A stretch of 64,000 nt of DNA. Origin: Hungatella hathewayi (GTDB lineage: Bacteria; Bacillota; Clostridia; Lachnospirales; Lachnospiraceae). The notes beneath the pieces are model-generated. The model did no database searches and was not told where the DNA came from. It worked only from the letters and a program-made list of their open reading frames with translations. Positions 49,712 through 58,812 of this stretch are shown one piece after another. Each line of letters opens with the position of its first letter. Positions within the stretch are counted from its first letter, which is position 1. The DNA lies in contig CP102274.1 of the NCBI GenBank assembly GCA_025149285.1, positions 6,738,489 through 6,802,488 of the forward strand, read 5' to 3'. A program made the translations under genes and the position numbers.

Positions 49712-51636
49712 GAAAATATAAATTAATCAAAACTATGATTGCCGCGCCATTGGCAGTCCTTTCCATTTTATATGCAGGGGGCTATCTGGCGCAGTTTATC
49801 GGAAATTATGCAGTATGGCAGCAAGGCGGCGGCGTTCCTGGAGACGGTACATCTCCGGTTATGCCAACGCCTGATTTTTTTACCTGCCTGACCCTGGTGT
49901 TCCGTCCGCCCTATGGAGTGTATGGCGTCTTAATCTGCATTGGCCTGTTCGCCATTTTGCTGGTTATGGTCATGCGTCTTGGGTACAGCGAGGACGGCGA
50001 GTACGATAAGGACCGGAATTTTACATACTCCACCAAGGGGACGTATGGAACCTCCGGCTGGATGAACCGTGAGGAAATGGACGGGGTCCTGGAGCTGGTG
50101 TCGGATCTGCGCGGGCACCCCGGCACCATTCTCGGTATGCTGAACAATAAGGCGGTCTGTGTGCCCAAGGAAACCAGACTCAACCGCAATCTGGCCGTGT
50201 ATGGCGCCAGCGGCTCCATGAAAACCCGATCCTTTTGCATGAACCGCATCTTACAGAGCGTTGCCTGCGGGGAATCCCTGATTATCTGCGATCCAAAGTC
50301 AGAGCTTTATGAAAAGTCCAGCGAATATCTGCGGGATAAAGGGTATATTGTCCGAGTGTTCAATCTTGTTTCCGCTGAAAATTCCGATTCCTGGAACTGC
50401 CTTTGCGAGATTGACGGTCAGGAGCTGATGGCGCAGCTTTTTGTAGACGTTATTATAAAAAACACCACAACCAACGGAAAAGGCGACCACTTTTGGGATT
50501 CTGCGGAAATGAATTTATTAAAGGCTCTGGTTTTATATGTGGACCGAAGCTATGCTCCTGAAAATAAGAATATCGGGCAGGTTTACCAGCTATTGACGCT
50601 GAATGCGGAATCCGATCTCAACAATTTATTTGATACTCTGCCTTCCACACACCCGGCAAAAGCGCCGTTCAGCCTGTTTAAGCAGGCTTCCGATTCTGTG
50701 AGGAGCGGCGTTATCATTGGGCTGGGAAGCCGTCTGCAGGTGTTCCAGTCCGAAATCATCAAGAAAATTACTGCCCGCGATGAAATTGACCTGGAGCTTC
50801 CGGGTCAAAAACCATGCGCTTACTTCTGCATTACCAGCGATCAGGACAGCACCTTTGATTTTCTCTCTTCGCTGTTTCTGTCCTTTGTGTTTATCAAGCT
50901 GGTACGGTTTGCGGATAAAAACTGTGAGGGCGGCAGGCTTCCGGTTCCGGTACATGTTTTAGGAGAGGAGCTGTGCGCCTGCGGCGTCATTCCGGATTTA
51001 AGCAGAAAAATCTCGGTAATTCGATCCAGAAATATATCAATGAGCTGCGTATTTCAAAACCTGGCGGGGCTTCAGAACCGCTACCCATTGAATCAGTGGC
51101 AGGAAATCCTGGGAAATTGCGATATCCAGTATTTTCTGGGCTGTACGGACGAGCTGACCGCGGAATTTATCAGTTCCCGCACAGGGCTTGCCAGCGTTGC
51201 GGTATCCAGCAAGTCAAAGCAGCTGGGAACATGGCGTATTTCCAACTATACGCCTGAATACCGGGAGACAAGCGGCGTGGGCAAACGTCCGGTCCTGACT
51301 CCGGACGAAGTGCTGCGCCTGCCGATTGACCAGGCGCTTGTAATTATCCGGGGAAAGAAGGCGTTGAAAGTCAATAAATTCGACTACTCGAAGCACCCGG
51401 AGTATCCAAAGCTCCAATCCTGCAAGGCTTCTGCCCATATTCCGGAATGGCGCAGATTAGAACAGGAGGCACAGGATATGGCAAAAGCCAAACCAAAGAC
51501 GCCTAAAAAGGCGGCGGCACGAAAGCCAAAAGAAACCAGGGCACAGACCGCCGCCAAAGAAGCCGCGCCGGCTGAGCCAGAAGTGACTTTTACGGCTGAT
51601 ATCATTACATCGGATAAAGATTCTATTTTATCTTAA
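49708..51636 (+). CDS. virD4: VirD4-type coupling ATPase
   Basis: The frame has ATG 49735, but AGGAGG (49694-49699) points to an ATA at 49708, giving GKYKLIKTMIAAPLAVLSIL at the N-terminus. Two membrane helices (residues 10-30 and about 70-90), Walker A YGASGSMKTRS (about 165), and VLGEELCACGVIPDLSRKIS as the Walker-B-like segment. VirD4 brings relaxase-bound DNA to the VirB4 channel. The C-terminal 60 residues are Lys/Ala-rich and probably disordered. It is 23 bases before the S1 gene. Confidence 0.92.
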   Translation: MGKYKLIKTMIAAPLAVLSILYAGGYLAQFIGNYAVWQQGGGVPGDGTSPVMPTPDFFTCLTLVFRPPYGVYGVLICIGLFAILLVMVMRLGYSEDGEYDKDRNFTYSTKGTYGTSGWMNREEMDGVLELVSDLRGHPGTILGMLNNKAVCVPKETRLNRNLAVYGASGSMKTRSFCMNRILQSVACGESLIICDPKSELYEKSSEYLRDKGYIVRVFNLVSAENSDSWNCLCEIDGQELMAQLFVDVIIKNTTTNGKGDHFWDSAEMNLLKALVLYVDRSYAPENKNIGQVYQLLTLNAESDLNNLFDTLPSTHPAKAPFSLFKQASDSVRSGVIIGLGSRLQVFQSEIIKKITARDEIDLELPGQKPCAYFCITSDQDSTFDFLSSLFLSFVFIKLVRFADKNCEGGRLPVPVHVLGEELCACGVIPDLSRKISVIRSRNISMSCVFQNLAGLQNRYPLNQWQEILGNCDIQYFLGCTDELTAEFISSRTGLASVAVSSKSKQLGTWRISNYTPEYRETSGVGKRPVLTPDEVLRLPIDQALVIIRGKKALKVNKFDYSKHPEYPKLQSCKASAHIPEWRRLEQEAQDMAKAKPKTPKKAAARKPKETRAQTAAKEAAPAEPEVTFTADIITSDKDSILS

Positions 51637-51658
51637 TACATTTTATAAGGAGGTTTTT

Positions 51659-53116
51659 ATGGCTGCTAAGAAAAAGGAATTATTAGAACAGGAACCCGCA
51701 GTTATCGGTACAGAAAATTCCGAAGCTGCTGACAGCGGGGCAATTTTGCTGGAGGAAATGGCTGATTGCACGGACGCTCCTGCTGCAGCAGGGGAAGTTG
51801 AGCCTGAATTGGACGAGCTTCTGTCGGACATGGGACCGGACTTAACCGGTAATGCGATTCCCGGATCGTCTGATGATGAATTATCTTGTGAAACTGCTGA
51901 CTGGGAGGACAGCGAAGTTGAAGTCACTGGAATCAATGATGGAGCTTCCGATCCCCCTCCCTCTGCCAGTCCTAAGAGAGCGGCAAGGAAAAAAAGCGAC
52001 ACCAGAAGTACGAAAGCTGTAGAACAGTCTGACGCTATGGAAGGATCGGTAACATCGTCTTTTATCACAGAGGCCAATGGAGGCGAGACGGAAGCTCTGA
52101 CTGCGGAAATGACGGAATTCACAGAAGATTTGGCTGAAGGCAGAGAGCCGGCCTCTGCCTCTTCTCCTCCTGCCTCCCGGCGTGCTTCCCGCGGCCGTCC
52201 TGCGGCAGAGGCCCCGGTACTGACGATTGAAGCACGCAGCGAGGTTGAGACGGCCGAGGAACGGGAAGATGTTATCTGGCATGAAATCCATAATGCGTAC
52301 CGAACACGCCGGATTCTCATGGGGCAGCTATGCGGGATTGAACAGACGGATTCCGGAAAAACCATTGCCATTGCGGATTATAAAGGCTTCCGTATTGTAA
52401 TCCCCCTGAAGGAAATGATGATTCAGGTGGGGCGCAGTCCTTCGGGCCAGGCTTATGCGGATTTGATGCTGCGGCAGAACAAGATTCTGAACAATATGCT
52501 GGGCGCTCATATAGATTTTGTGGTAAAGGGAATTGACTCCAAAACCCGCAGCGTGGTCGCAAGCAGACAGGAAGCCATGCTGAAAAAACGGCAGATTTTC
52601 TATCTGGATAGTGATTCTGCGGGCATGTACCGTATCTATGAAGGGCGCGTTGTCCAGGCCCGTATTATAGCTGTGGCTGAAAAGGTTATCCGTGTGGAGA
52701 TTTTCGGCGTAGAATGTTCCATTATGGCCCGGGATCTGGCCTGGGACTGGGTCGGGGACGCCCATGAGCGGTTTTCTGTGGGTGACGAGGTTCTGGTGCG
52801 TGTTCTTGGGGTGAGACGGGACAGCCTGGAGGAAATCAGTGTAAAGGCTGATATCAAGAGTGTAACACAGAATAATAACAGCGAGAATTTGAAAAAATGC
52901 CGGATTCAAAGCAAGTATGCGGGTAAGGTTACGGACGTTCACAAAGGTGTCGTTTATGTCCGGCTCTCCAACGGGGTAAATGCGGTGGCCCATTCCTGCT
53001 ATGACCAGCGTATGCCTGGAAAAAAGGACGATGTGAGCTTTGCAGTGACGAGAATTGACGAGGAGCGCGGCGTGGCGGTTGGAATTATCACCCGCATTAT
53101 CCGCCAGAATCTTTGA
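51659..53116 (+). CDS. S1-domain RNA-binding protein with disordered N-terminus
   Basis: 485 residues behind AAGGAGGTTTTT. Residues 1-200 are acidic, Ser/Ala/Glu-rich and without predicted structure. Two S1-like OB folds follow: about 320-400 (EGRVVQARIIAVAEKVIRVE) and about 415-485 (YAGKVTDVHKGVVYVRLSNG). A third beta part (IAIADYKGFRIVIPLKEMMI) precedes them. S1 proteins bind RNA and may regulate transfer-gene translation. Such proteins sit by virD4 in related elements. Confidence 0.8.
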   Translation: MAAKKKELLEQEPAVIGTENSEAADSGAILLEEMADCTDAPAAAGEVEPELDELLSDMGPDLTGNAIPGSSDDELSCETADWEDSEVEVTGINDGASDPPPSASPKRAARKKSDTRSTKAVEQSDAMEGSVTSSFITEANGGETEALTAEMTEFTEDLAEGREPASASSPPASRRASRGRPAAEAPVLTIEARSEVETAEEREDVIWHEIHNAYRTRRILMGQLCGIEQTDSGKTIAIADYKGFRIVIPLKEMMIQVGRSPSGQAYADLMLRQNKILNNMLGAHIDFVVKGIDSKTRSVVASRQEAMLKKRQIFYLDSDSAGMYRIYEGRVVQARIIAVAEKVIRVEIFGVECSIMARDLAWDWVGDAHERFSVGDEVLVRVLGVRRDSLEEISVKADIKSVTQNNNSENLKKCRIQSKYAGKVTDVHKGVVYVRLSNGVNAVAHSCYDQRMPGKKDDVSFAVTRIDEERGVAVGIITRIIRQNL

Positions 53117-53135
53117 TCTGTACCAATGGCAGAAT

Positions 53136-53203
53136 ATTGGCACAGATCTGCACAATATTGGCACGGTTCTGCTATTTTACCGTAAAGCCGTATCTGATAT
53201 AAT
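53136..53203 (+). promoter_or_regulatory. Tad-module promoter with twin ATTGGCAC boxes
   Basis: ATTGGCAC at 53136 and 53157, CCGTAAA, and -10 TATAAT at 53198-53203, exactly 41 bases after the second box as at 39057-39098. The boxes are followed by GATCTGC and GGTTCTGC, nearly the same as in the T4SS promoter. Confidence 0.65.
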
Positions 53204-53221
53204 GTGTACAGTTAAAACTTT

Positions 53222-53259
53222 GCAAAACAGCCGCCTGGTGTCACGGACGGCTGTTTTGC
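53222..53259 (+). promoter_or_regulatory. Leader hairpin of the Tad operon
   Basis: GCAAAACAGCCG (53222-53233) pairs perfectly with CGGCTGTTTTGC (53248-53259). It begins about 12 bases after the likely transcription start and has no U-run. It corresponds in position to the attenuator at 39148-39172. Confidence 0.7.
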
Positions 53260-53269
53260 TGTAAAGGCG

Positions 53270-53728
53270 GTGATTATTATTTTAGTGAAAAGAATCCGCG
53301 TAATACTGGGCAGCCAACGGGCGGAGGCAAGCTATTTCAGCACCATGGTATTCATTTTTATCGCGGTGCTGCTGCTGGCATTTATCATTGACCTGTTTTC
53401 TATCATTTCCACGAAACAGGAGCTGGATTACTGTGCGGACGAGATGGTAAAGCAGATACAGCTTTCCGGCGGTATCAATTCTGAAACAGATGAGATGTTT
53501 GAATTTCTCTGCTCCCAGATTGAGGGGGCGGAAAATATCACATATTCTGTTGACGCCACCTATCACTCTCCCACCCCGCCGGGCATGAGCTATGGAATCC
53601 AGTTGGGAACGCCCTTCTATATCACGATTGAAGGCAGCGCAAAGCTGGGGGGCTTCTGGAACCTCCGTCTTGTCCGTATCAATATAGTAGCAAGGGGTTC
53701 CGGAGTCAGTGAACATTATTGGAAATGA
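53270..53728 (+). CDS. DUF4320/TadE-like pilus protein
   Basis: GTG 53270 or GTG 53285 could start it; the best product begins MKRIRVILGSQRAEASYFST. A basic N-terminus and one long membrane helix (MVFIFIAVLLLAFIIDLFSI) are followed by a helix with STKQELDYCADEMVKQIQLS and a small beta domain. This is the TadE/pseudopilin-like layout and fits the DUF4320 family found with Tad loci. First gene of the pilus operon. Confidence 0.75.
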   Translation: MIIILVKRIRVILGSQRAEASYFSTMVFIFIAVLLLAFIIDLFSIISTKQELDYCADEMVKQIQLSGGINSETDEMFEFLCSQIEGAENITYSVDATYHSPTPPGMSYGIQLGTPFYITIEGSAKLGGFWNLRLVRINIVARGSGVSEHYWK

Positions 53729-53736
53729 GGTGGCGC

Positions 53737-54237
53737 ATGAAATATATTTACCGCAGGCTAAGAGGACGGCTCTGTAATGAACACGGAGAGATTGCCATTT
53801 ACTCCTGCTTCTTTGTTGTGGGAATTGTCATGCTGATTTCATTTCTTCTCCTGTACGCCTCTATCCGGATTAACTGCATCAATATCCGCAATGGAGCCAA
53901 GATGGAGCTGAACAATTTAAGTGCCAGCATCTATGCGGATACCTACCGATCCCAAAGGGAAACGAATTTCAGCGAATATTTAAGCACTCTTTATTCCAGC
54001 AGTTCTTATACGGAGATGCTGGAGGATACGGTGCGGGAGGGGCTGTCCACAAAGGTTCCCCTGTCTACTGACGATTACAAGATCAAAAACATCACCCTGG
54101 ATTTTCATGTGACCGGGGACCGGGTCAAATACACGTTTTATTGTGACGCGGAGTTTTATGTCAAAATGTTTGGACGCTCCTATCCTGTTATCACACAGGG
54201 AATTGAACTGACCGGATATCACAACACAAAATTTTAA
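53737..54237 (+). CDS. TadE-like pseudopilin protein
   Basis: ATG 53737 has GAGG six bases upstream; a TTG at 53719 is in frame. 166 residues: a basic N-terminus with HGEIAIYSCFFVVGIVMLIS, one membrane helix, then a small extracellular domain with repeated aromatic strands. Like its neighbour it resembles the second TadE-family protein of Tad operons. It overlaps no other gene and is followed by DUF6550. Confidence 0.7.
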   Translation: MKYIYRRLRGRLCNEHGEIAIYSCFFVVGIVMLISFLLLYASIRINCINIRNGAKMELNNLSASIYADTYRSQRETNFSEYLSTLYSSSSYTEMLEDTVREGLSTKVPLSTDDYKIKNITLDFHVTGDRVKYTFYCDAEFYVKMFGRSYPVITQGIELTGYHNTKF

Positions 54238-54308
54238 TACTCTTTTTGTTGAAAAATGCAGAGATATCCCGTAAAGTATAGCTAAATAAAACAATCGGAG
54301 GATAATGA

Positions 54309-54887
54309 ATGAAGAAATTTTTTAAATCCAGAGGCTTCCTTATCACCATGCTGTCTGTGTGCTGTGTTGCTATTCTGGGAATTTGCTGGGCGGTAAACAG
54401 AGATAAGAACAGCCAGTTTACCGCTGATGAACCTCCCCCTTCCACAGCCTCACAGGAATGGGTGGAATCATCTTCTGAAACAGCGCCCGAATTAGAGGAG
54501 ACAACAAGGGCGGTTCCCGAAACCACCTTGTCGGCAACTACTGCTCCGGCTGAAACAACAACCGCAGAATACCCCAAGATTGCAGAGAAAACAGAAAAGG
54601 ATGTTGCTGTGGAGTTTTCTCCCACAGAAAAGCCGACAGAGACACCGCCTGCGCCGGAGGGAAAGACGATTATTGAAGATCCCGGACCGGAACACCCGGT
54701 CAATCCCGCTCCCGATGTGACCGCGCCGGCTCCAGAAGCGGAAAGCGCGCCGGCCCCAGGCAGCACCGATGGGAACGGGGCGTATTACGATCCGGTATTC
54801 GGCTGGGTGACTCCGGCAGAGGTAATCCAGTCCACAATCGACAGTGACGGGGACCCGGACAAAATGGTCGGAAATATGGGAGATTAG
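54309..54887 (+). CDS. Pro/Thr-rich membrane-anchored protein, DUF6550-like
   Basis: 192 residues, CGGAGG before the ATG. One N-terminal membrane helix (GFLITMLSVCCVAILGICWA) is followed by a long Pro, Thr and Glu-rich stretch (about 40-150) and a short C-terminal motif DPVFGWVTPAEVIQ. I associate it with DUF6550, a family of clostridial element proteins. The extended surface part suggests a spacer across the wall. Confidence 0.65.
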   Translation: MKKFFKSRGFLITMLSVCCVAILGICWAVNRDKNSQFTADEPPPSTASQEWVESSSETAPELEETTRAVPETTLSATTAPAETTTAEYPKIAEKTEKDVAVEFSPTEKPTETPPAPEGKTIIEDPGPEHPVNPAPDVTAPAPEAESAPAPGSTDGNGAYYDPVFGWVTPAEVIQSTIDSDGDPDKMVGNMGD

Positions 54888-54902
54888 TTTAATATATGTA
54901 TT

Positions 54903-54931
54903 GCCGCCGCTTGAATGAGTGGCGGCTTTTT
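54903..54931 (+). terminator. Rho-independent terminator
   Basis: GCCGCC (54903-54908), a 12-base loop, GGCGGC (54921-54926), TTTTT. It would limit readthrough into the secreted-protein gene unless antitermination occurs. Confidence 0.8.
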
Positions 54932-54969
54932 AATACCCAGAATTTAAAAGAACAGGAGCGTGATATCAC

Positions 54970-56676
54970 TTGAAGCAACTATTTGCTATTCTCTGTTCCC
55001 TGATTATGATGCTGGTATTGGTTCCTGCCAGCGCCCTGGCCGCCGGGGAGGGGAATATCGACCAGGGAGGCGGTAACATGGGACAGGGAACGTCCCAAAA
55101 TAAATGGTCTCCCGGAAACGATGGTGTTCGGATAACTGTGGTAGATGCTGAAACAGGCATTCCTGTAAGCGGTTCTGTAGACTTTTCCAACCGTCCGCAG
55201 CCGGCAACCATCTATTATTTTGGCACCAATAATAAAATTGAGTACCGGAACGGAACGCCGCTTGCCATGGAATCAGCAGTTCCATATCAGTGCAGACAGC
55301 CCGCTTATTCCATGCCTCCCATTGTAAACAGCAAAAGCCGGCCTACCTCGATTGAAATTATCAAACGCTATTTTTGTTCTGAGTACGCGTGCCAGATGGT
55401 TGCCGAAGCCACCGGAGTCAACTATGAAAAGATGCTTTCCGGAGAATACAAAATACTCTTAGAACCCATTGCTTATGTCACATTTAATGGCATGAATTAC
55501 TGTTTTACCGCAACGGAAGCCGCCCTGTACGATCAGCTTTCGGGCGGAGCGCTAAGACAGCGGCTTCCCACCGTGGCCTTTCAGAACCTGCCCCTGGCAA
55601 TGTTCCTGGAATATGATGATATCGGCTTTTTTGCATGGACAGGTCCCAAAACCGGAGTGCAATCCAATGCTGATATTATAAACTATCTGGGTCTTGGCCT
55701 CGTGTGGTTTGACGAGGGACCCGAGGAGCCGGAAAATCCCGGCGAGGACATAGAGGCTCCCGACATGGAGTACCGGGTGAATACAGATGTGATCACCGCA
55801 GTCACGCTCCGGTCTGACCGGGATTTGACACCCGACAATCCGGCGTCTGTAACCTTTCATATTATGGGCAGGACTTACCGGATTCAAGATATTGTGATTC
55901 CGGCCGGAGATTCACAGGTTGTCTGGGTAAAATGGCGCACTCCCGGCACCCCGCAGACCGTTCCCATCACCATATCCGTGCGGCGCGCTTATACGGCGCA
56001 GGATACGTTTACCGCAAAAATAGTTGACTTAAATGAGAAAGTCCCGCCTGATCCGCTGGCAACAGACACGAATCCGGGCTATTCGGTTCCCTCACTCCCG
56101 GACGCCCCGCAGAAACGGACAGCAAACTGGGGCGTATGGCGCTGCTACTGGGTGCCGGTATGGGACTGGTGCGACCATGACGACGGCGGGCATTGGGTTG
56201 ACAATGGATATTGGGAATACGATTACACAGGATATTCCGCCTCCATCACCGGCTCCATGTCATTGATGCCGGATGATCTCGTACCGACTGCTTCCGGAAA
56301 AAACATGAAAAGCGGATATGGGGTAAAAACCGACGTGAGGGCAACGCTTTCCACCAGCGCCCCATCCAGCCACATCACCCACCCTCAGACCGCATTTTCC
56401 GTATTTCCGGAATTTGACTATGGGACATACCTTCGTCTGCTCCAGCGGACTTCCGGGGGAAGGAGCGCTAAATTTACCTTCCGTCCAAATGCATTCTCAA
56501 CCTATAACCGATCTGTGCATTTCACACCGCTGTGGTTTCCGGACCATACACAATACAGCGTGTATACCCAGGTTTGGGATACATGGACGCCGGACGGAAT
56601 GTTGTCAATCAATCTAAACGACCATGTATCCATACGGGGGAGTCTTTATGATGACTGGTATACTAACCGGGAATAA
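54970..56676 (+). CDS. Large secreted protein of the pilus module
   Basis: 568 residues from TTG 54970 (AGGAG upstream). A clear signal peptide ends in SALAAGEG. The mature part starts with a Gly/Gln-rich stretch and contains a strand-rich region (DVITAVTLRSDRDLTPDNPA then TFHIMGRTYRIQDIVIPAGD) that looks like an Ig-like fold, followed by a tryptophan-rich segment and a C-terminal beta region. No enzyme motif and no sortase signal. A surface or tip role in the pilus is a guess. Confidence 0.65.
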   Translation: MKQLFAILCSLIMMLVLVPASALAAGEGNIDQGGGNMGQGTSQNKWSPGNDGVRITVVDAETGIPVSGSVDFSNRPQPATIYYFGTNNKIEYRNGTPLAMESAVPYQCRQPAYSMPPIVNSKSRPTSIEIIKRYFCSEYACQMVAEATGVNYEKMLSGEYKILLEPIAYVTFNGMNYCFTATEAALYDQLSGGALRQRLPTVAFQNLPLAMFLEYDDIGFFAWTGPKTGVQSNADIINYLGLGLVWFDEGPEEPENPGEDIEAPDMEYRVNTDVITAVTLRSDRDLTPDNPASVTFHIMGRTYRIQDIVIPAGDSQVVWVKWRTPGTPQTVPITISVRRAYTAQDTFTAKIVDLNEKVPPDPLATDTNPGYSVPSLPDAPQKRTANWGVWRCYWVPVWDWCDHDDGGHWVDNGYWEYDYTGYSASITGSMSLMPDDLVPTASGKNMKSGYGVKTDVRATLSTSAPSSHITHPQTAFSVFPEFDYGTYLRLLQRTSGGRSAKFTFRPNAFSTYNRSVHFTPLWFPDHTQYSVYTQVWDTWTPDGMLSINLNDHVSIRGSLYDDWYTNRE

Positions 56677-57142
56677 TATTCCGGTCCTTTTATATGAAAC
56701 GCTGGTATTCTGCGCGATTACCGGTTTTGCCATTTACGACCTGTTCCATAAGCGGGTGCCTGACCGGGCGCTCGTTTTATTTTGTCCGGCTGCACTTGCC
56801 GCTCCCTTTCTGTTAAACGCCGGTTCCTTTAACTGGCAGATGGTTTCTGAAGCCTGGCTGGCTTCCCTTGCAGGTGCGGCGGCGGGCTTTGGAGTCCTGC
56901 TCACCGCCGCCCTTGTCTCTAAGGACGGCACCGGAGTCGGTGGAGGGGACATCAAGCTGGCTGGAATCATGGGGTTTATTTACGGCGTCAATCGTATGAC
57001 CGCAATCCTGCTGACCGCTGCCGCCCTTGCCGCTATTGCAGTGTTTCTCACCAGAAGAAACCAGTTAAATGAAAATCTGGCGATTCCCTTTGTCCCTTTT
57101 CTTGCTATGGGAAATCTGGTGGTCGCCGCTGCTTTGAAATAA
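56648..57142 (+). CDS. tadV: Prepilin peptidase TadV/CpaA
   Basis: ATG 56648 or 56651 fits GGGGGAG (56637-56642); it overlaps the end of the secreted-protein gene. About 164 residues, five or six membrane helices. The catalytic aspartates are visible in FAIYDLFHKRVP (about residue 30) and VGGGDIKLAG (about 98), the A24 peptidase GxGD signature. It matures Flp prepilins. The length matches the family. Confidence 0.88.
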   Translation: MMTGILTGNNIPVLLYETLVFCAITGFAIYDLFHKRVPDRALVLFCPAALAAPFLLNAGSFNWQMVSEAWLASLAGAAAGFGVLLTAALVSKDGTGVGGGDIKLAGIMGFIYGVNRMTAILLTAAALAAIAVFLTRRNQLNENLAIPFVPFLAMGNLVVAAALK

Positions 57143-57161
57143 TAAACCAGGAGAGATGAAC

Positions 57162-57983
57162 ATGAGATTAAATAACCGTTTTTTATTTGGGCTGCTTAGC
57201 CTTCTGCTGGCCGCTGTCATTGCTTTTGTCGCCCTTCCAACGATTGCCAGACAGACCAACGGCAAGACTGAAATTGTCCGCGTGTCGAAGCCTGTTTTAA
57301 AAGGCGCCATTATTACCGACAAAAATGTGGAACTGGCGGAGGTGGGAAGCTATAACCTGCCGGCAAATATTGCCCGCTCCACAGAGGACGTGGTGGGAAA
57401 GTATGCTGTCTCGGATTTAATGGAGGGAGATTATATCCTTTCGTCAAAGATCAGCGCACTTCCGCTCACCTCGGATATTGCGCTGAATGATATCCCATCC
57501 GGAAGGGTGGCAATCTCTTTAAGCGTTAAAACCCTGGCCTCCGGTTTGTCGGATAAGCTGCAGGCAGGTGACATTGTGCGTATTTACCATTTTCTTGAAA
57601 CTGCAAGGGAGATACCGGAACTGCGCTTTGTAAGGGTTTTATCAGTCACCGGCGCTGACGGGACCAACATAGACAATACAGCTGAGCCCGCAGAGGACGA
57701 GGAAAAACAACAATCTGCCACTGTCACCGTCATGGCGACCCCTGAGCAGGCCCGGATTATTACGGAACTGGAAAACGATGGCGTTGCCCACGTGGCCCTT
57801 ATCTCCCGCAACAATGAGGAGCTGGCGGCCGAACTGCTTGCAGAGCAGGATCAAATGCTTTCGGACCTGGAATCTCCGGCTCTGCCGGAGGAGATGTCAG
57901 ATTCCGGCCATGTTTTTTCCACTTCCTCCAGTGAAGCACCAGAAGCTTCAACCACCGGAGAAGAACCCGGTCAAAATCCATAA
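57162..57983 (+). CDS. cpaB: CpaB/RcpC-like Flp pilus assembly protein
   Basis: ATG 57162 is seven bases after AGGAG. 273 residues: one N-terminal membrane helix, a SAF domain (VSKPVLKGAIITDKNVELAE), then RVAISLSVKTLASGLSDKLQ and a further CpaB domain. CpaB proteins act in assembly and stabilisation of Flp pili. The C-terminal tail is acidic and Ser/Glu-rich. Confidence 0.88.
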   Translation: MRLNNRFLFGLLSLLLAAVIAFVALPTIARQTNGKTEIVRVSKPVLKGAIITDKNVELAEVGSYNLPANIARSTEDVVGKYAVSDLMEGDYILSSKISALPLTSDIALNDIPSGRVAISLSVKTLASGLSDKLQAGDIVRIYHFLETAREIPELRFVRVLSVTGADGTNIDNTAEPAEDEEKQQSATVTVMATPEQARIITELENDGVAHVALISRNNEELAAELLAEQDQMLSDLESPALPEEMSDSGHVFSTSSSEAPEASTTGEEPGQNP

Positions 57984-58008
57984 CTCAGCCAGAAAGGAGA
58001 TTTTACAT

Positions 58009-58812
58009 ATGGCAAAAGTAATTACCGTATGGGGGAGTCCAGGCAGCGGAAAATCTATGTTCTGCTGTATACTCGCCAAGGCACTCACGAGAGATAAAAG
58101 CAAGGCCATTCTTATCAATGCGGATATCAGCGTACCCATGCTTCCTGTGTGGCTTCCGGAGCAGCTTGCCCCTGCTAACGCCTCAATCGGGCAGGTTTTA
58201 AGCAGCGTGGAGATTGACACCGCCCTGGCAGCCAGCCATGTGACTGTGCTGAAATCCTATCCCTTTATCGGACTCATGGGCTACTGTGCCGGCGAGAATC
58301 CATTGAGTTATCCGGAAATGAAATACGATATGGCGATGGCGCTGATTGCAGCGGCGTCCAGGCTGGTTGATTTTGTCATTCTCGACTGCAGTTCGGCCAT
58401 GACGAACGTGTTTACACCCGCAGCCATTGAATCCGGCGATCTGGTTATCCGAATCCTGACTCCGGATTTAAAGGGGATTCACTATCTGAAAGCGCATCAG
58501 CCTCTGTTGGCAGACAGCCGCTTCCGTTATCACGAACATTTAACCTTTGCAGGCCTCGCCCGTCCCTTCCACGCAATCGAAGAAATGGGACACCTCATAG
58601 GCGGTTTTGACGGTTTGCTGCCCTACGGAAAGGAGGTGGACCGCTGTGCCACGGAGGGCGGTATGTTTCACGCCATCAGCTATTGCAACCCTAAATATAC
58701 GGCCTCCCTGAATAAAGTTCTGGAAATGCTGGAACCAAAGGAAGAAGAACGTCAGCAGGACGATTTCGTGGAGGAGAGACAGGAGGAGCGCGCAGATGAA
58801 CAATCTGAATGA
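58009..58812 (+). CDS. tadZ: TadZ/CpaE-like P-loop ATPase
   Basis: ATG 58009 has AAAGGAG upstream; the frame extends back inside cpaB. 267 residues: Walker A GSPGSGKSMFC (residues 9-19), Walker B-like VDFVILDCSSAMTN, and a MinD/ParA-like core. TadZ proteins place the Tad apparatus at the pole or in the membrane. The C-terminal 30 residues are very acidic and charged. It overlaps cpaF by 17 bases. Confidence 0.85.
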   Translation: MAKVITVWGSPGSGKSMFCCILAKALTRDKSKAILINADISVPMLPVWLPEQLAPANASIGQVLSSVEIDTALAASHVTVLKSYPFIGLMGYCAGENPLSYPEMKYDMAMALIAAASRLVDFVILDCSSAMTNVFTPAAIESGDLVIRILTPDLKGIHYLKAHQPLLADSRFRYHEHLTFAGLARPFHAIEEMGHLIGGFDGLLPYGKEVDRCATEGGMFHAISYCNPKYTASLNKVLEMLEPKEEERQQDDFVEERQEERADEQSE

